Shown here: one piece after another, positions 1-11,700 of the stretch
Layout: each line of letters begins with the position of its first letter
Numbering within the stretch: the stretch's first letter is position 1
NCBI GenBank assembly: GCA_030847615.1
Contig: JAUMIR010000002.1
Location: forward strand, 195,655,809-195,719,808
Reading direction: 5' to 3'
Source of the DNA: Gambelia wislizenii
Taxonomy: Eukaryota > Chordata > Lepidosauria > Squamata > Crotaphytidae
DNA: 64,000 nt
The notes under the pieces: generated by a model
The model's input: only the letters and a program-made list of their open reading frames with translations
The model's database searches: none
What the model was told of the DNA's origin: nothing
Made by a program: the position numbers and the translations under genes

Positions 1-128
1 GGGATCTTCTCCCGGAGAATTTTCAGGTAAGGCAACAGTGGCTTGTACATTCCTCCATCGTGCCATTTCCAGCGGATTAGGCGGAAGCTCAGTGGTTTGC
101 CCTTCAGCTTCTGTAGCACTGTCCCAGC
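1..128 (-). CDS. RUN/PDZ gene exon 10, cut by the window edge
   Basis: The acceptor is TTAATTTTAG, phase 0. It encodes [20 protein letters not shown] (the last PDZ helix and strand) and continues [19 protein letters not shown]. There is no stop before the window edge, so the exon or gene continues to the left. Confidence 0.88.
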
Positions 129-2767
129 CTAAAATTAAATAGATACAGTCACCAGTAGGAAAGGATGTGTATTATCCCTCACATCAGTCCCTCATTCTGA
201 TAGCTTCCCAGACCCAGTGCTTAGAATGTTACTTTTTGTTACTTATGACCCTGAGCACCCAAAAGATCATTACGTTTTTTACATCTTATTTCTTCTTATC
301 ACCCAACAGGGGCACATACCAAGCAAATGTCAGGATATAAATTACACAGCTAAATAAATAAAGAACTCGCTACTGTCACTGTAGTCTATAAGGTAACTTG
401 CTGGATTATTCATCACTAACACGTTGTTAGCCTTTCTACTGTGTCAATTAAAAATGCAAAAAAAAAAAAAGTTCTGGGGCTCCCTACCACATCTCTGATT
501 ATCCTGACTGGATCAACCTGCCTGAGCTCTTTCTTCTCCATGGACACTCGCTCATTTACACAGGCTCAATGTAGTCCATTATGAAGCTGCCATGTGCACT
601 GCTCACAAGTGCTTTGGGCAGGGATGGAGTTACTCATCCAGTTTTTTTTCCCTTTCTTCCATCTCCCCCCACCTAAACAATTGCTCTTAATTTCATGCCT
701 GAGCTGGCCTCACGTGTACAGAAAAACATCCCTCTTCCTCTAAACTCCCTCTCATAGCTTATATCAACCTAGCCAGCCTTTAAGTGCACACCCTGTGCCA
801 CTATTTGAAATAGCTAATCTGGCCCTCTCCCCCTGCCCCCCCCCACTCATTCTTTCTGTTCCTGCAGTCTACTTAATTTGGGCATAATGTAGGAAGGCAG
901 AAAAGGTAGGCTGTTGTTTTAAACTTTTTTTAAAAAAATTCTAAGTAAACTAAATCTATGCCTAAATACCATAAAGGCACCAGTTTCCATATGATCTTGG
1001 ACGCTAAGCAGGGTCAGCTCTGGTTAGTGCTTGGGTAGGAGACTGCCAACAAATACCAGGTGCTGTAGGCTACATTTCAAGAGGAAAGAACTGGAAAAGC
1101 CACCTCTGAGTATTCCTTGCCTAAGAAAACCCTAGGAAATTCATGGGATCATCAAAAGTCAACAGGCGATTTGAAGGCACACATACACACACACAACCTC
1201 AGTCTCTTGGGCAGCTCATGTTTTCAATGCATCTCCTACTCCTCTCTTTCTCTCCTTCTCCCCCTCCTCACTACCAACATGACACCCCCCAAAGATACAG
1301 CACATGTCAACCATCCATGAGTCTTTTCTTCTCCCCTTGATCAAACTAAGGTAGAACACACCCAAAAACGTGTAGCAGGCAGGCAAAAAGTAACCCTGTT
1401 CCAAATTGTTGCTATTTACCAGAGTTAGGTTTTACAAGTAACAGGTTACTTTCAAGTGCTGCTTAGGTATACTGTCAGTGTGCTATCATGGTATGACACA
1501 CCTGTGGCTTGCTGACTTATTATATATAGCTTGGATGTCTTCCTAGTGTCTAAGAATCACAGAACACAATACCTAATTGTTATCTGTGTGAAAACGAGTG
1601 TCCTTCAGCAGCATGATGCATGAACATGAAGAATCATCATTATTATAATTATCAATAATAATAAAGTTAATGATAACAATATACTCTATAGGGGATATGT
1701 GTCTTGTCAGAGCCATAACTTCAAGCATTTCAATCTAGGCACCTGAAACTTGGCATGCTAATGCAATCCTATGAATGGACAGCAGGGGGAGAGGTATTTG
1801 GCTTTTTGAAAACCTACTAATTAATTGTATCCAATTTAAGTATGTCTCTCTGAGCCTTGCAGTGCCTGGGTTTGCACAGGGGTAGAGGTTTGCAGTGGAT
1901 TCTGGCGGAAGCCAAGGAGGAATAATAGTCTGAGGGACAGATGCCTTTTCCTTCCAGGTGTGAGTCAGCTGCAGTCTTCTCTATGGACATGGTAAGACCC
2001 CTCCCCAGGAAAGCTGTAGCTGCCCACCATGACAGGTGGCATGGATGGAGGATGGTGGCAGGAGCTGCAGCTTCACTCAGCACCGCACCGTACAGTTCTG
2101 AACAACTCAGACCACTGTGTAACTTGGTTTAAAGCCTCTACTATATCAACAAAGGTGTTATTTCAATCCATATAAAACGGGGCACTTTCAGTCACTATTT
2201 ATAAAAAAGCATGAGGTAAGCAGGACCTGAAACAAAATGTCGCAGTACAGAGTGACTCATGCCATCATTTTATTCCGTGTCCAATGTTCCGTGTCCAATA
2301 AAAGTGTTCACAGGACTATTCCCACCCCATTCCTTTTAGGATTTTCCTCTATAAAGTTGTTTGTTTGTTTGTTTGTATGTATTACTGCAAACCTTGGCCT
2401 TCCCTCCAAGTCTGCTGAGCTCTGGTACATGAGTGTTGCCATTTGGACTACACGGGATTCCACACTCAGGGAATGAGTTTGCTATTCATGTATTAATTTA
2501 TCCAAAAATAAACTTCAAACTTGAAATATTCGGCCATTCAAATTATATATTCAGCTGTATAACAGCTATCTAAATAATTTAAATCAGATAGGATTGGGTA
2601 ATTTAATTAAATTATGACCTCACTACCTACAGCCGGCAAACAGGCCCACAAGTCCTCCCCATGCCCTTTACAATAGTTAATAAGCTTTTGTATTGTTTTC
2701 CAAATTTCTATACCTTTCAACAGAAAACTAGCTACTAATATTACCAGTTTAAGTTTCTGATCTTCTA

Positions 2768-2799
<32 letters not shown>

Positions 2800-5700
2800 T
2801 AATAAAAAATAATTATATTCAGCTTAATAGAGAGAACACACATACAGAAAAACAACACATTTTTTTCTCCTCAGTCTTTTAAAATGCCTCCTTCACCCCC
2901 ATTCCTCATCAAGATCTCCAGGTCAAACACCAGGGCTTTTGTTCTGTGTAGTTCCCATGGCAACTGTGCACAGCCATCTCTTCTGCTCCTCAGGATCTCA
3001 GCCTGCATGGCCAAAGACCAGGGCTCAAAGGGAAGCCTTAGCTCCCCCCCACCCCCCACTGATGCCACCCCCAAAGATCAAACCATTCCATACCTGCCCA
3101 TTGCATGCATTCCTCAGTGAAAATCCATTTATCTCATCAATGACATCTCCAACCAGCACAACCTCATCTACCTCTGCCTGGCTTTGTGGAAGCACATCTA
3201 TGATGAAAATCCGTCCATCCAAGTATCTGTGATGGGGAAAAAGAATACCCCCTGAAGAACCACCACATACTTGAGCAATGTAAGGAAGAAAGGGGATGGG
3301 ATGGAAGAAATAAGTAAAATAAATGGCTTATTTGTTTATTTATTCAAAATACTAGGATCATTCTAGAGGGTCTTGTCTCCATTCATGCACATGACAGCTC
3401 CACACATGGCCCCTCAGTGCTGGCTGTCTGGCAAGAGACAATACAACTTCTGTTCCAACCTTGAGGGTCTGAAGAAACCTTGCCAAGTTGGAGTACAGCA
3501 AGAAAGTTTGGCAGGATGGGAAATCATTCCCACACTGAAAGACAGATGGTTGAAATACAGGGCACACGCACTGGATGGGGTGTATGGCTCTGTGGCCCGC
3601 TGTATCTTGCAGAATTCAACTAGAGCTTGGAACAGTATTTGTAGCAAGTAACATGTTAGCATTTACTCATTACTTTGGGAAAGTAATGCATTGGCCATTA
3701 CTTAATACTTTAAGAGTCAAACATTAGTAATGTATTACTAACACACAGCTTTTTAAAAAAAGTGACTTAGAAAAATACCACCACCACCACCACCACCCAA
3801 ACACAAAACTCAAACAACCCCCAAAGTTTTAGATATAACAAGACACTAGGTCTCTGCAGTATGAATCCAACCATTGTATCAGACTGGGTCTCTTTTATAC
3901 TCCTCTACAGGAGCAAAAACCAGCCTCAAAACATATAAGCAATACTTGACAAAATCACTGTAGTAAGGCTGGGGAATGGCATACAATTTCCAATGCTGCA
4001 GCCTTGCTCTTTGCTGTTCCCCACCATTACCAGATGCCGAATATGAAGTGCAACAGGGAATCAGGTTGATGTAGGTTGTTTTAATGACCACATCTTATGC
4101 AGCTCCAAGTGCTTTGCCTTCCAGATTATCCACACATAACTTTGCACAGAGGGACAGTAAAGCAATGCAGGGGAATGCCAGATCCCTTACCTGAGCACCA
4201 TTCCAAGCTCCCTGCAGGGGACAGTTTCATAGGTCAGGCACACCTGGAAAGCAGGATTCAGCAAGCTTGAAGAAATCCCCCTTTACAATGCACAGCCTTA
4301 GCAAAGATAACGCATTTTGCTTCCATGAGGGCATTTACTTTTATCCACTTTACAAAGGAAAGCAGTGAAGGGCCATGAAGTCCAGAGTTTTCTATTTATC
4401 CATTAAAAAAGACAACCAGGGCAATAACAGAATAAAACCCTACAATCAATGCTACATGGAAGGAACTTTGGATTCTATGGCAGGGTTGGGGATCCTCCAG
4501 ATGTTGTTGGATCTCAACTCCCAAATGCCATAGCTTATAGGGCCAATGACCAGGGATACTGGGCGTGAGAAGGCCTAGATACCTAGAGGACCAAACATTA
4601 TCCAGTCCTCTTCTAAGATGAACCACTCCTAGACATCTTAACAGCTTGGACTGAAATGATCCCTGATCTGCTGAGCTCAGAGGTGTTCATCCAGGTGAAG
4701 TAGACCAAGTGGAATCTTGCATTGGCATTACTGTACACACAGAAAAAATCAGCCATGCCGGGCTCATGCTGGGCCAATCTGAGGTTGGTTTGGATAATGC
4801 GAAGGAAATTTCAGTGGCGTCCATCCCCTTAGAAAGGGCCGCAAACATATTTAAGAAAGATACACCTTTGTAATTATCTTGCTTGTGTTGAAGGGATTTG
4901 TCTATTAACTATGGGCCAGCTGAAAACTAAATCGCTCTAACAGGTGCCAGGTGATGTCTCCCACGTCAGTGGGGCTAGTATCTGCTCCAGGTCTTAGTCC
5001 AAATTTTGAAGAAGTTGTCCAAGGTTCTGAATGAATTGGATAGTTCCTTTAGAATTTGGACCAGAATAGATTCATTGCCTCACTAACATCAGAACCACCT
5101 ACTACCATAGCCTCTAATCTTAAAATACAGTTTATATATGTAAAATATAAATTCAGTGGATTACCATTTTTTAAAAAACCTCAAGTGTGTTTGTCAAAAT
5201 ACCTGGGGCTCATTCACACTACACAATTTTAGGGCAACAATTCTATTTAACTGCCATGACTTCATCCTATGGTATCCTAGTACTGGCAGCTAAGGGAGAG
5301 GCTTTTGAAATCCTCAGCCAGAAAGTGGCCTCTAACCAAACTGCCAATCCCAGAATCCCATAGCATGCAGCCATGGCAGTCAAAGTGGAATTGTAGTGCT
5401 ATAACTATGTAGTGTAGATGGACCCCAGGAAAGTACAGCAGTCAGTGGAGATATTGCTTGGACTTAAAGAGAAGCGAGTTCATATTTCACAGACAGCCTT
5501 GGGAGGGAGAGTTCAAAGGGAGCATCATTTCCTTGCCTCCAACCTCCATCTGTATGAGACATTAACAAATAAGAAGAAAACAAAACAAAACTCCAGCCTA
5601 GAATATAGGCTCTGTTTTTGTTTTTTACTTTAGGTATGAAAACTTTTTATGGCCACCACAATCTATAAAATAGCAAGATGGAGAAATGTTGTGAACCAAG

Positions 5701-8700
5701 CAAGAAGAGGACACCAAGAAGGAAAACTAAAACCTCTTACCGGAAGTTGCCAGCTTTCATCCAAAAAACTGGAATTCTATAAAGAAAAAGCACAGCAAAC
5801 CATGAGAAGCAAAAGCAAAGGTTAGGAGAGGTTAGAACAGAGATCACTGTACATATATTACACAGGAGAGATTGCATTAAACCTTTGTCTTAAAGTCATC
5901 AGTTACAGTACCTGCAAATCCAGGGAGAAATTCATCTCTGTCACCACGAGCATCAGAGAGAGGAAAGGCTCTGGAAGAGGAGAACCAAGAACCAAGGTCA
6001 CTGCACAATCCCTGGCCAGTCTTAGAGACACATTTATCAGCAGTGTCATAGCTATACTGAAGAGACCATACAAAACTGGGGGATGTCACATTTAGCCACA
6101 GGAAGAGCAGGCTTCTCTAAAATAATATCCAAGCCTTTCTAAAGGCAGGTAATGGCAAAGTTAAGCAGGTTTCTAAGCAGGCACTACTCACTTTTGTCTC
6201 AGGCTGAAGGAAAGCAGATAAAAATGGCAAATATGCCAGAAAAATTTTTAAACACCCTACAAAGAATTGGTCAAGGTTGTCCCCGCTAATCTTTTGTATG
6301 ATGCCTCAGCAGACAAAACATGCAATGACACATATTGCATTGATAGTCAGACAAGGCATGCAGATGCAATCAAGCCATACATAGGAGAGAGAGATTAAAA
6401 TGACCAGATCAGAAGTTATGCACTAGCTACTATACATACTGTAGCTACAATGACTGTCTGGTATCTAGAATGGTGTAGGACTTGCATCCTCATACCCCAG
6501 AGTTAAGCTCGACACTTACCACTCCGCCACAGTTTCTTGGAAATCCTAGGAAGTAGAGATGGTAATTCAGGGCAAAACAGCACGGGCCCTTTCACACTGC
6601 ACAATTATAGTGCTATGATTCCACTTTAACTGCCATGACAATATCCTATGGACTCCTGGGATTGGCGGTTGAGGGGGAAGGGCTTTTACAATCCTCAGCC
6701 AATGAGCACCTCTTCTGCCTCTGACCAAACTACAAATCCCAGGAGGATTCCATGGAATTGTGCCATGGCAGTAAAAAGTAGGATCCTAGCACTACAATCA
6801 TGTATTGTAGTTGCCCATGGTTGCAGGCTGAGAATCACTGTCTCCCTACTTGGTTGTATCAACTTGTATGTGGCTTCTGTGAAGCTCTGAGATATCTGAC
6901 TGTCTACTGATAAAAAAAAAAAAAGAAAACATATGGAAGCGGGAATGGTTTAGGGTCTCCATCTCCACAAGTAGATTAACTGCATCTCTTTTTTTGGGAA
7001 GCCCACTTCACACTAAGAAAACCCAGCCAACAGACTGCTTTCAGTTTTTAACATTTATTTCCTCCATGTGGTTCCCCAAAATTGTTTTAGGGAGAAGAGG
7101 CACTACAACTCTTCCCCTCCTTTACAGTTGGTATTGTAATCCTTTACAAACAGGCATTGTTATAGTATTCAAAGAAAAATAGGTAAGGAAAATGCCAACT
7201 ATTGAACCAGCCAGGAAGACCCAAGCCTGCAGCAGCCTCTCCCCCCCCCCAACTGGGCTAGAAGGCTGCAGGGGGACCTGAGGACTTCCGGGAGCAAGGC
7301 AGCAGCAAGAGGGGGCATGGCTAGGAGTGGCTGCCAATATAAGCCACTCCCACACCCTTCAGGAACACCAGCTTGCCAGCCAGGAAGACTCAAGCCTGCA
7401 GCAGCCTCTTTTCCCCCACTTCACCGGGCTAGAAGGTTGCAGAAGGAACTCTTTAACATCTTAACACCGATGAGAGCCTTGAAGGGACGCTCCGCTAGCT
7501 AGCCTGACCACCGGCAACAGCGGTAGCGTCATTCTGAATTGGAGTCAACTGAGACTGGGAACGGAGTGGGGGCGGGAATTGGAGTTATTGCTGGGGGAAG
7601 GGAGGTATGGTCGGAACAGAGTGAACAGATGTTACAAAAGAAGGTGGGATTGCTGTTTGTTAGCTACCCCACCTTCAGTTCACCCTGTTTCCCGGAATGG
7701 ATTGGAGAGCGAACCAACAATTCCACAGAACCTTACTTTGCTCCTCTGCAATGCCAGGTTGGTTAAGAAAAAAACTCACATTATTTATGATCTTCTTTTG
7801 GATGAGGATGCTGACCTGGCTTGCTTCACAGAAACCTGGCTGGGAGAGGATAGCGCTGTCACGTAGACGCAGGCCCTCCCAGCCGGGTATTCTGTCAGTG
7901 AGCAGGTGAGAGGAAGTAGGCGGGGGGGGGGCGGAGTTGCTCTGGTTCACAAGAATAGCTTGACCAGGATACCTGTCCGGAACACAGTCCACTTCGAGTG
8001 TATGTACCTTAGCCTGAGGACCAGGGATAGTTTGGGGATTCTGCTAGTATACTGACCACCCCGTTGTCTAGCAGACTCCCTAACCAAGCTGACACAGCTG
8101 GTCTCAGAGTTGCTGTTGGAGTCGCCCAGACTTTTAGTTTTGGGCGACTTCAACATTCCACTCGAGACCAGTTTGACAAATTTGACTGGTGCGGCTTGGG
8201 AATTCATGGAAACCATGACAAACATAGGCCTATCCCAATTGGTCGTCGGGCCCACACATTGTGCGGGTCATACCCTCAATGCGCTCTTCAGTACGGAACA
8301 GGAATATCTGTGGGCTGAGGTTATTAAAGCCTCCGCATTTTCATGGACGGATCACATTTCCTGGTCAAGACTGAACTAAGAGTCTCTTCCCGCCCCACCG
8401 GGGGGGGGGGTAGATTCATTATAATGGTCCGCCCCCGAAGGCTAATGGAACCAATAGGATTCCAGAAAGCCTTGAAGGGTTTAATGGTCAGTAACGCCGG
8501 TGACCCTGTCGAAGCTTTGGTTAATACCTGGAACACCGACCTTAACAAGGCTATCGACACGATCACTCCCAAGCGTCCTTTCCAACCCGCTCCAAACCGT
8601 AAGCCATGGTATACATCAGAGCTTAGGAAAATGAAGCAGGTTGGACAACAACTAGAGTGCAACTCGCGGAAAACTCGACTCTTATCCAACAGGACTCATC

Positions 8701-11700
8701 ATAGGAACTTTCTTTGTACCTATCGAGAGGCAATACATGCAGCGCAGAGATCTTTCTCCTCTGCACATATTGCATCTGCAGAGTCCTGTCTAGCAGAGCT
8801 GTTTAGGGTGGTAAGGGGGATGACACAGGTTATATCTGCGCAGAACCCATTGCTTAACCCAACAACGGCCTGCTGTGACGCGTTTAACAACTTCTTTGCA
8901 GATAAAATCTCTCGGATAAGAGCCGACTTAGATGCCAGTATTTTGACAGAAACAATTGACGAGGTGTCCAGCAACTCCGCTGATGTAAGTTTACTGGATC
9001 AATTTCAATCCGTGAGTACTGAGGATGTGGACAAGGTACTTGGTAGAGTGAGGAAGACAACCTGCCCTCTCGATCCTTTCCCTTCATGGCTGGCCATCCA
9101 GGGGGGGGGGTGCCTTGATGGTGTTACTTAAGGACATCATAAATGCATCCCTCAGGGACGGGTGTGTTCCATCCTGTTTAAAGGAAGGGAGGTTAGGCCA
9201 CTCCTGAAAAAACCTTCCCTGGACCCCCTGGACATGAACAACTATAGGCCGGTTTCTATGTTACCATTCTTGAACAAAGTGATCGAGAGGGCGGTTGCTC
9301 TTCAACTCCAAGTGGTCTTGGATGAAACCGATTATCTAGGCCCATTTCAAACTGGCTTTAGGATGGATTTGGAGTTGAGACCGCCATGGTTGCCTTGACC
9401 GATGACCTGTGTCTAAGCAATGACAGGGGTAGTGTGACCCTGTTGGTGCTTCTAGACCTCTCAGCAGCTTTCGATACGATAGATCATAACATCCTCTTGG
9501 ATTGCCTGAGTGGGTTAGGAATCGGAGGCACTGTGCTCCAGTGGTTCCGGTCCTTCCTCTCAGGCAGGTCCCAGAGGATGCTGCTTGGGGACAGCTGCTC
9601 CAGTAAAAAGGAGCTTACTTGTGGCATTCCGCAAAGCACCATCTTGTCCCCGATGCTGTTTAACATCTATATGAAGCCGCTGGGTGAGATTATTCAGAGT
9701 TATGGGGCTGGTGTTATCAGTACGCTGATGACACCCAGATCTATTTCTCCTTGTCTCGATTGTTGGCCTCGAATTCTGATGGTGTCTCTCCTCTTAATGG
9801 CTGTCTTAAAGCAGTAATGGGGTGGATGAGGAAAAACAGATTGAGATTAAATCCGGACAAAACGGAAGTGCTCACGGTAGCGGCCCCTAAACCAGGAGTT
9901 GGGTTGAAACTTCCAGTCCTGGACAGGGTCACACTCTCCATTAAGGACTGTGTTTGCAGTCTGGGGGTGCTCCTCAATTCATCGCTTCAGATGACTAGTC
10001 AGGTGAATGCGATGGTCAGGAGCGCCTGTTATCAGCTTTGGCTGATACTCCAGCTGCGCCCTTTCCTGGAAGTAAGGGACCTCACGACTGTGGTGCACGC
10101 GCTGGTAACCTCTTGTCTAGATTTCTACAATGTGCTCTACATGGGGCTACCCTCATGCTTGGTCCGGAAACTGCAGTTGGTACAAAATATGGCAGCCAGA
10201 GTGGTCTCAGGAACATCTCGGAGAGGCCATATAACTCCAGTATTAAAATCTCTCCACTGGCTGCCTATCAGTTTCCGGGCCCAGTATAAGGTGTTGGTTA
10301 TTACTTTTAAAGCCCTAAATGGCTTGGGTCCAACTTATCTTCGGAATCACCTCCTCCAATACAATCCTCCCCACGCACTCCGGTCCTCAGGGAGGAATTT
10401 GCTTCAGCCACAAAAATCTAGGCTGTCTGCAACCTCATCATAGAATCACAGAATTGTAGAGTTGGAAGAGACCACGAGGGCCAGTCCAACCCCCTGCCAC
10501 GCAGGAAATCTTGATCAAAGCATCCCCGACAGATGGCAATCCAGCCTCTGTTTAAAGACCTCCAAGGAAGGAGATCCCACCACGCTCAGAGGGAGTGTGT
10601 TCCACTGCCGAACAGCTCTTATTGTCAAAAAGTTCCTCCTAATGTTGAGGTGGAATCTCTGTTCCTGGAGCTTGCATCCATTGCTCTGTGTTCCAGTCTC
10701 TGGAGCAGCAGAAAACAAGCCTGCTCCATCCTCAGCGTGATACCCCTTCAAATACTTAAACAGGGCTATCATATCGCCTCTTAACCATCTCTTTTCCAGG
10801 CTAAACATACCCAGCTCCCTAAGTATCTCCTCATAAGGCATGGTTTCCAGACCTTTCACCATTTTATTTGCCCTTCTCTGGACATGCTCCAATTTGTCAA
10901 TATCCTTTTTGAATTGTGGTGCCCAGAACTGGACACAGTATTCTAAGTGAGTTCTGACCAAGGCAGAATAGAGTGGCACTATTACTTCCCTTGATCTAGA
11001 CACTATACTTCTATTGATGCAGCCCAAAATCGCATTGGCCTTTTTAGCTGCCGCATCAAACTGTTGACTCATGTTCAACTTGTGGTCTACTAGGACTCCT
11101 AGATCCCTTTCGCACGTAGTCTCATTCAGCCAGGTCTCTCCCATCCTATATCTATGCATTTCATTTTTCTGCCCTAAGTGCAGTACTTTACATTTCTCCG
11201 TATTTAATTTCATTTTGTTAGCTTTGGCCCAGCTCTCCAGTCTATCCAGGTCATTTTGAATTTTGATACTGTCCTCTAGGGTAATAGCTACTCCTCCTAA
11301 TCCAGAGGGTCTTTTCGGTAATCACTCCCAAATTATGGAATGGCCTGCCGAATGAGATCCGTCAGATGACGAGCGTGAGTAGCTTTAAAAAAGCACTAAA
11401 GACAGATCTTTTTCGGCAGGCCTTTCCTGATTAGATCCTAGCCTCAGGAGCTGCATCTCCTGACCTCTTTTAGTCTCGCTGGCTGTTAATTTTTGTATTT
11501 GTTTATTTATGTGTTTTTAGTTTAGGTGGATTTTAATTTGATACTAGTTTAATATCTTTTTATGGAGGAGGGTGGGGGTGGGTGGTGCTTAGGGATTTTA
11601 GTCAGTATTGTTGTATTTTAACTGTTGTAAGCCACCCCGATTGTTTTTAACAGAGGGACGGTGTAAAAATTATTATTATTATTATTAGCTATCCTCTATT

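Larger units (their letters stand above)
129..3093. other. RUN/PDZ gene intron 9
   Basis: Non-coding. Holds the 5S-derived SINE at 961, an (AAT)n run and otherwise unremarkable AT-rich sequence. No further exon was seen. Confidence 0.8.
3227..5740. other. RUN/PDZ gene introns 8 and 7 (around exon 8)
   Basis: Apart from exon 8 (4191-4243) this holds the (CCA)n run, a degraded MITE-like repeat at 4479 and the hAT-like MITE at 5205. The rest shows nothing recognisable. Confidence 0.75.

Noticed and set aside
961..1080. 5S rRNA gene
   Set aside because: Only the internal and 3' part of 5S is present, with mutations, and it is fused to a SINE tail; same at 38991 and 13380.
8343..9131. 262-codon plus-strand frame as a host gene
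   Set aside because: It belongs to the EN-RT linker of a broken L2 LINE; frames before and after it give L2 endonuclease and RT motifs.
10515..11213. Intact 232-codon minus-strand frame as a host gene
   Set aside because: Matches the C-terminal RT region of CR1 and ends at the CR1 3' terminal repeat.
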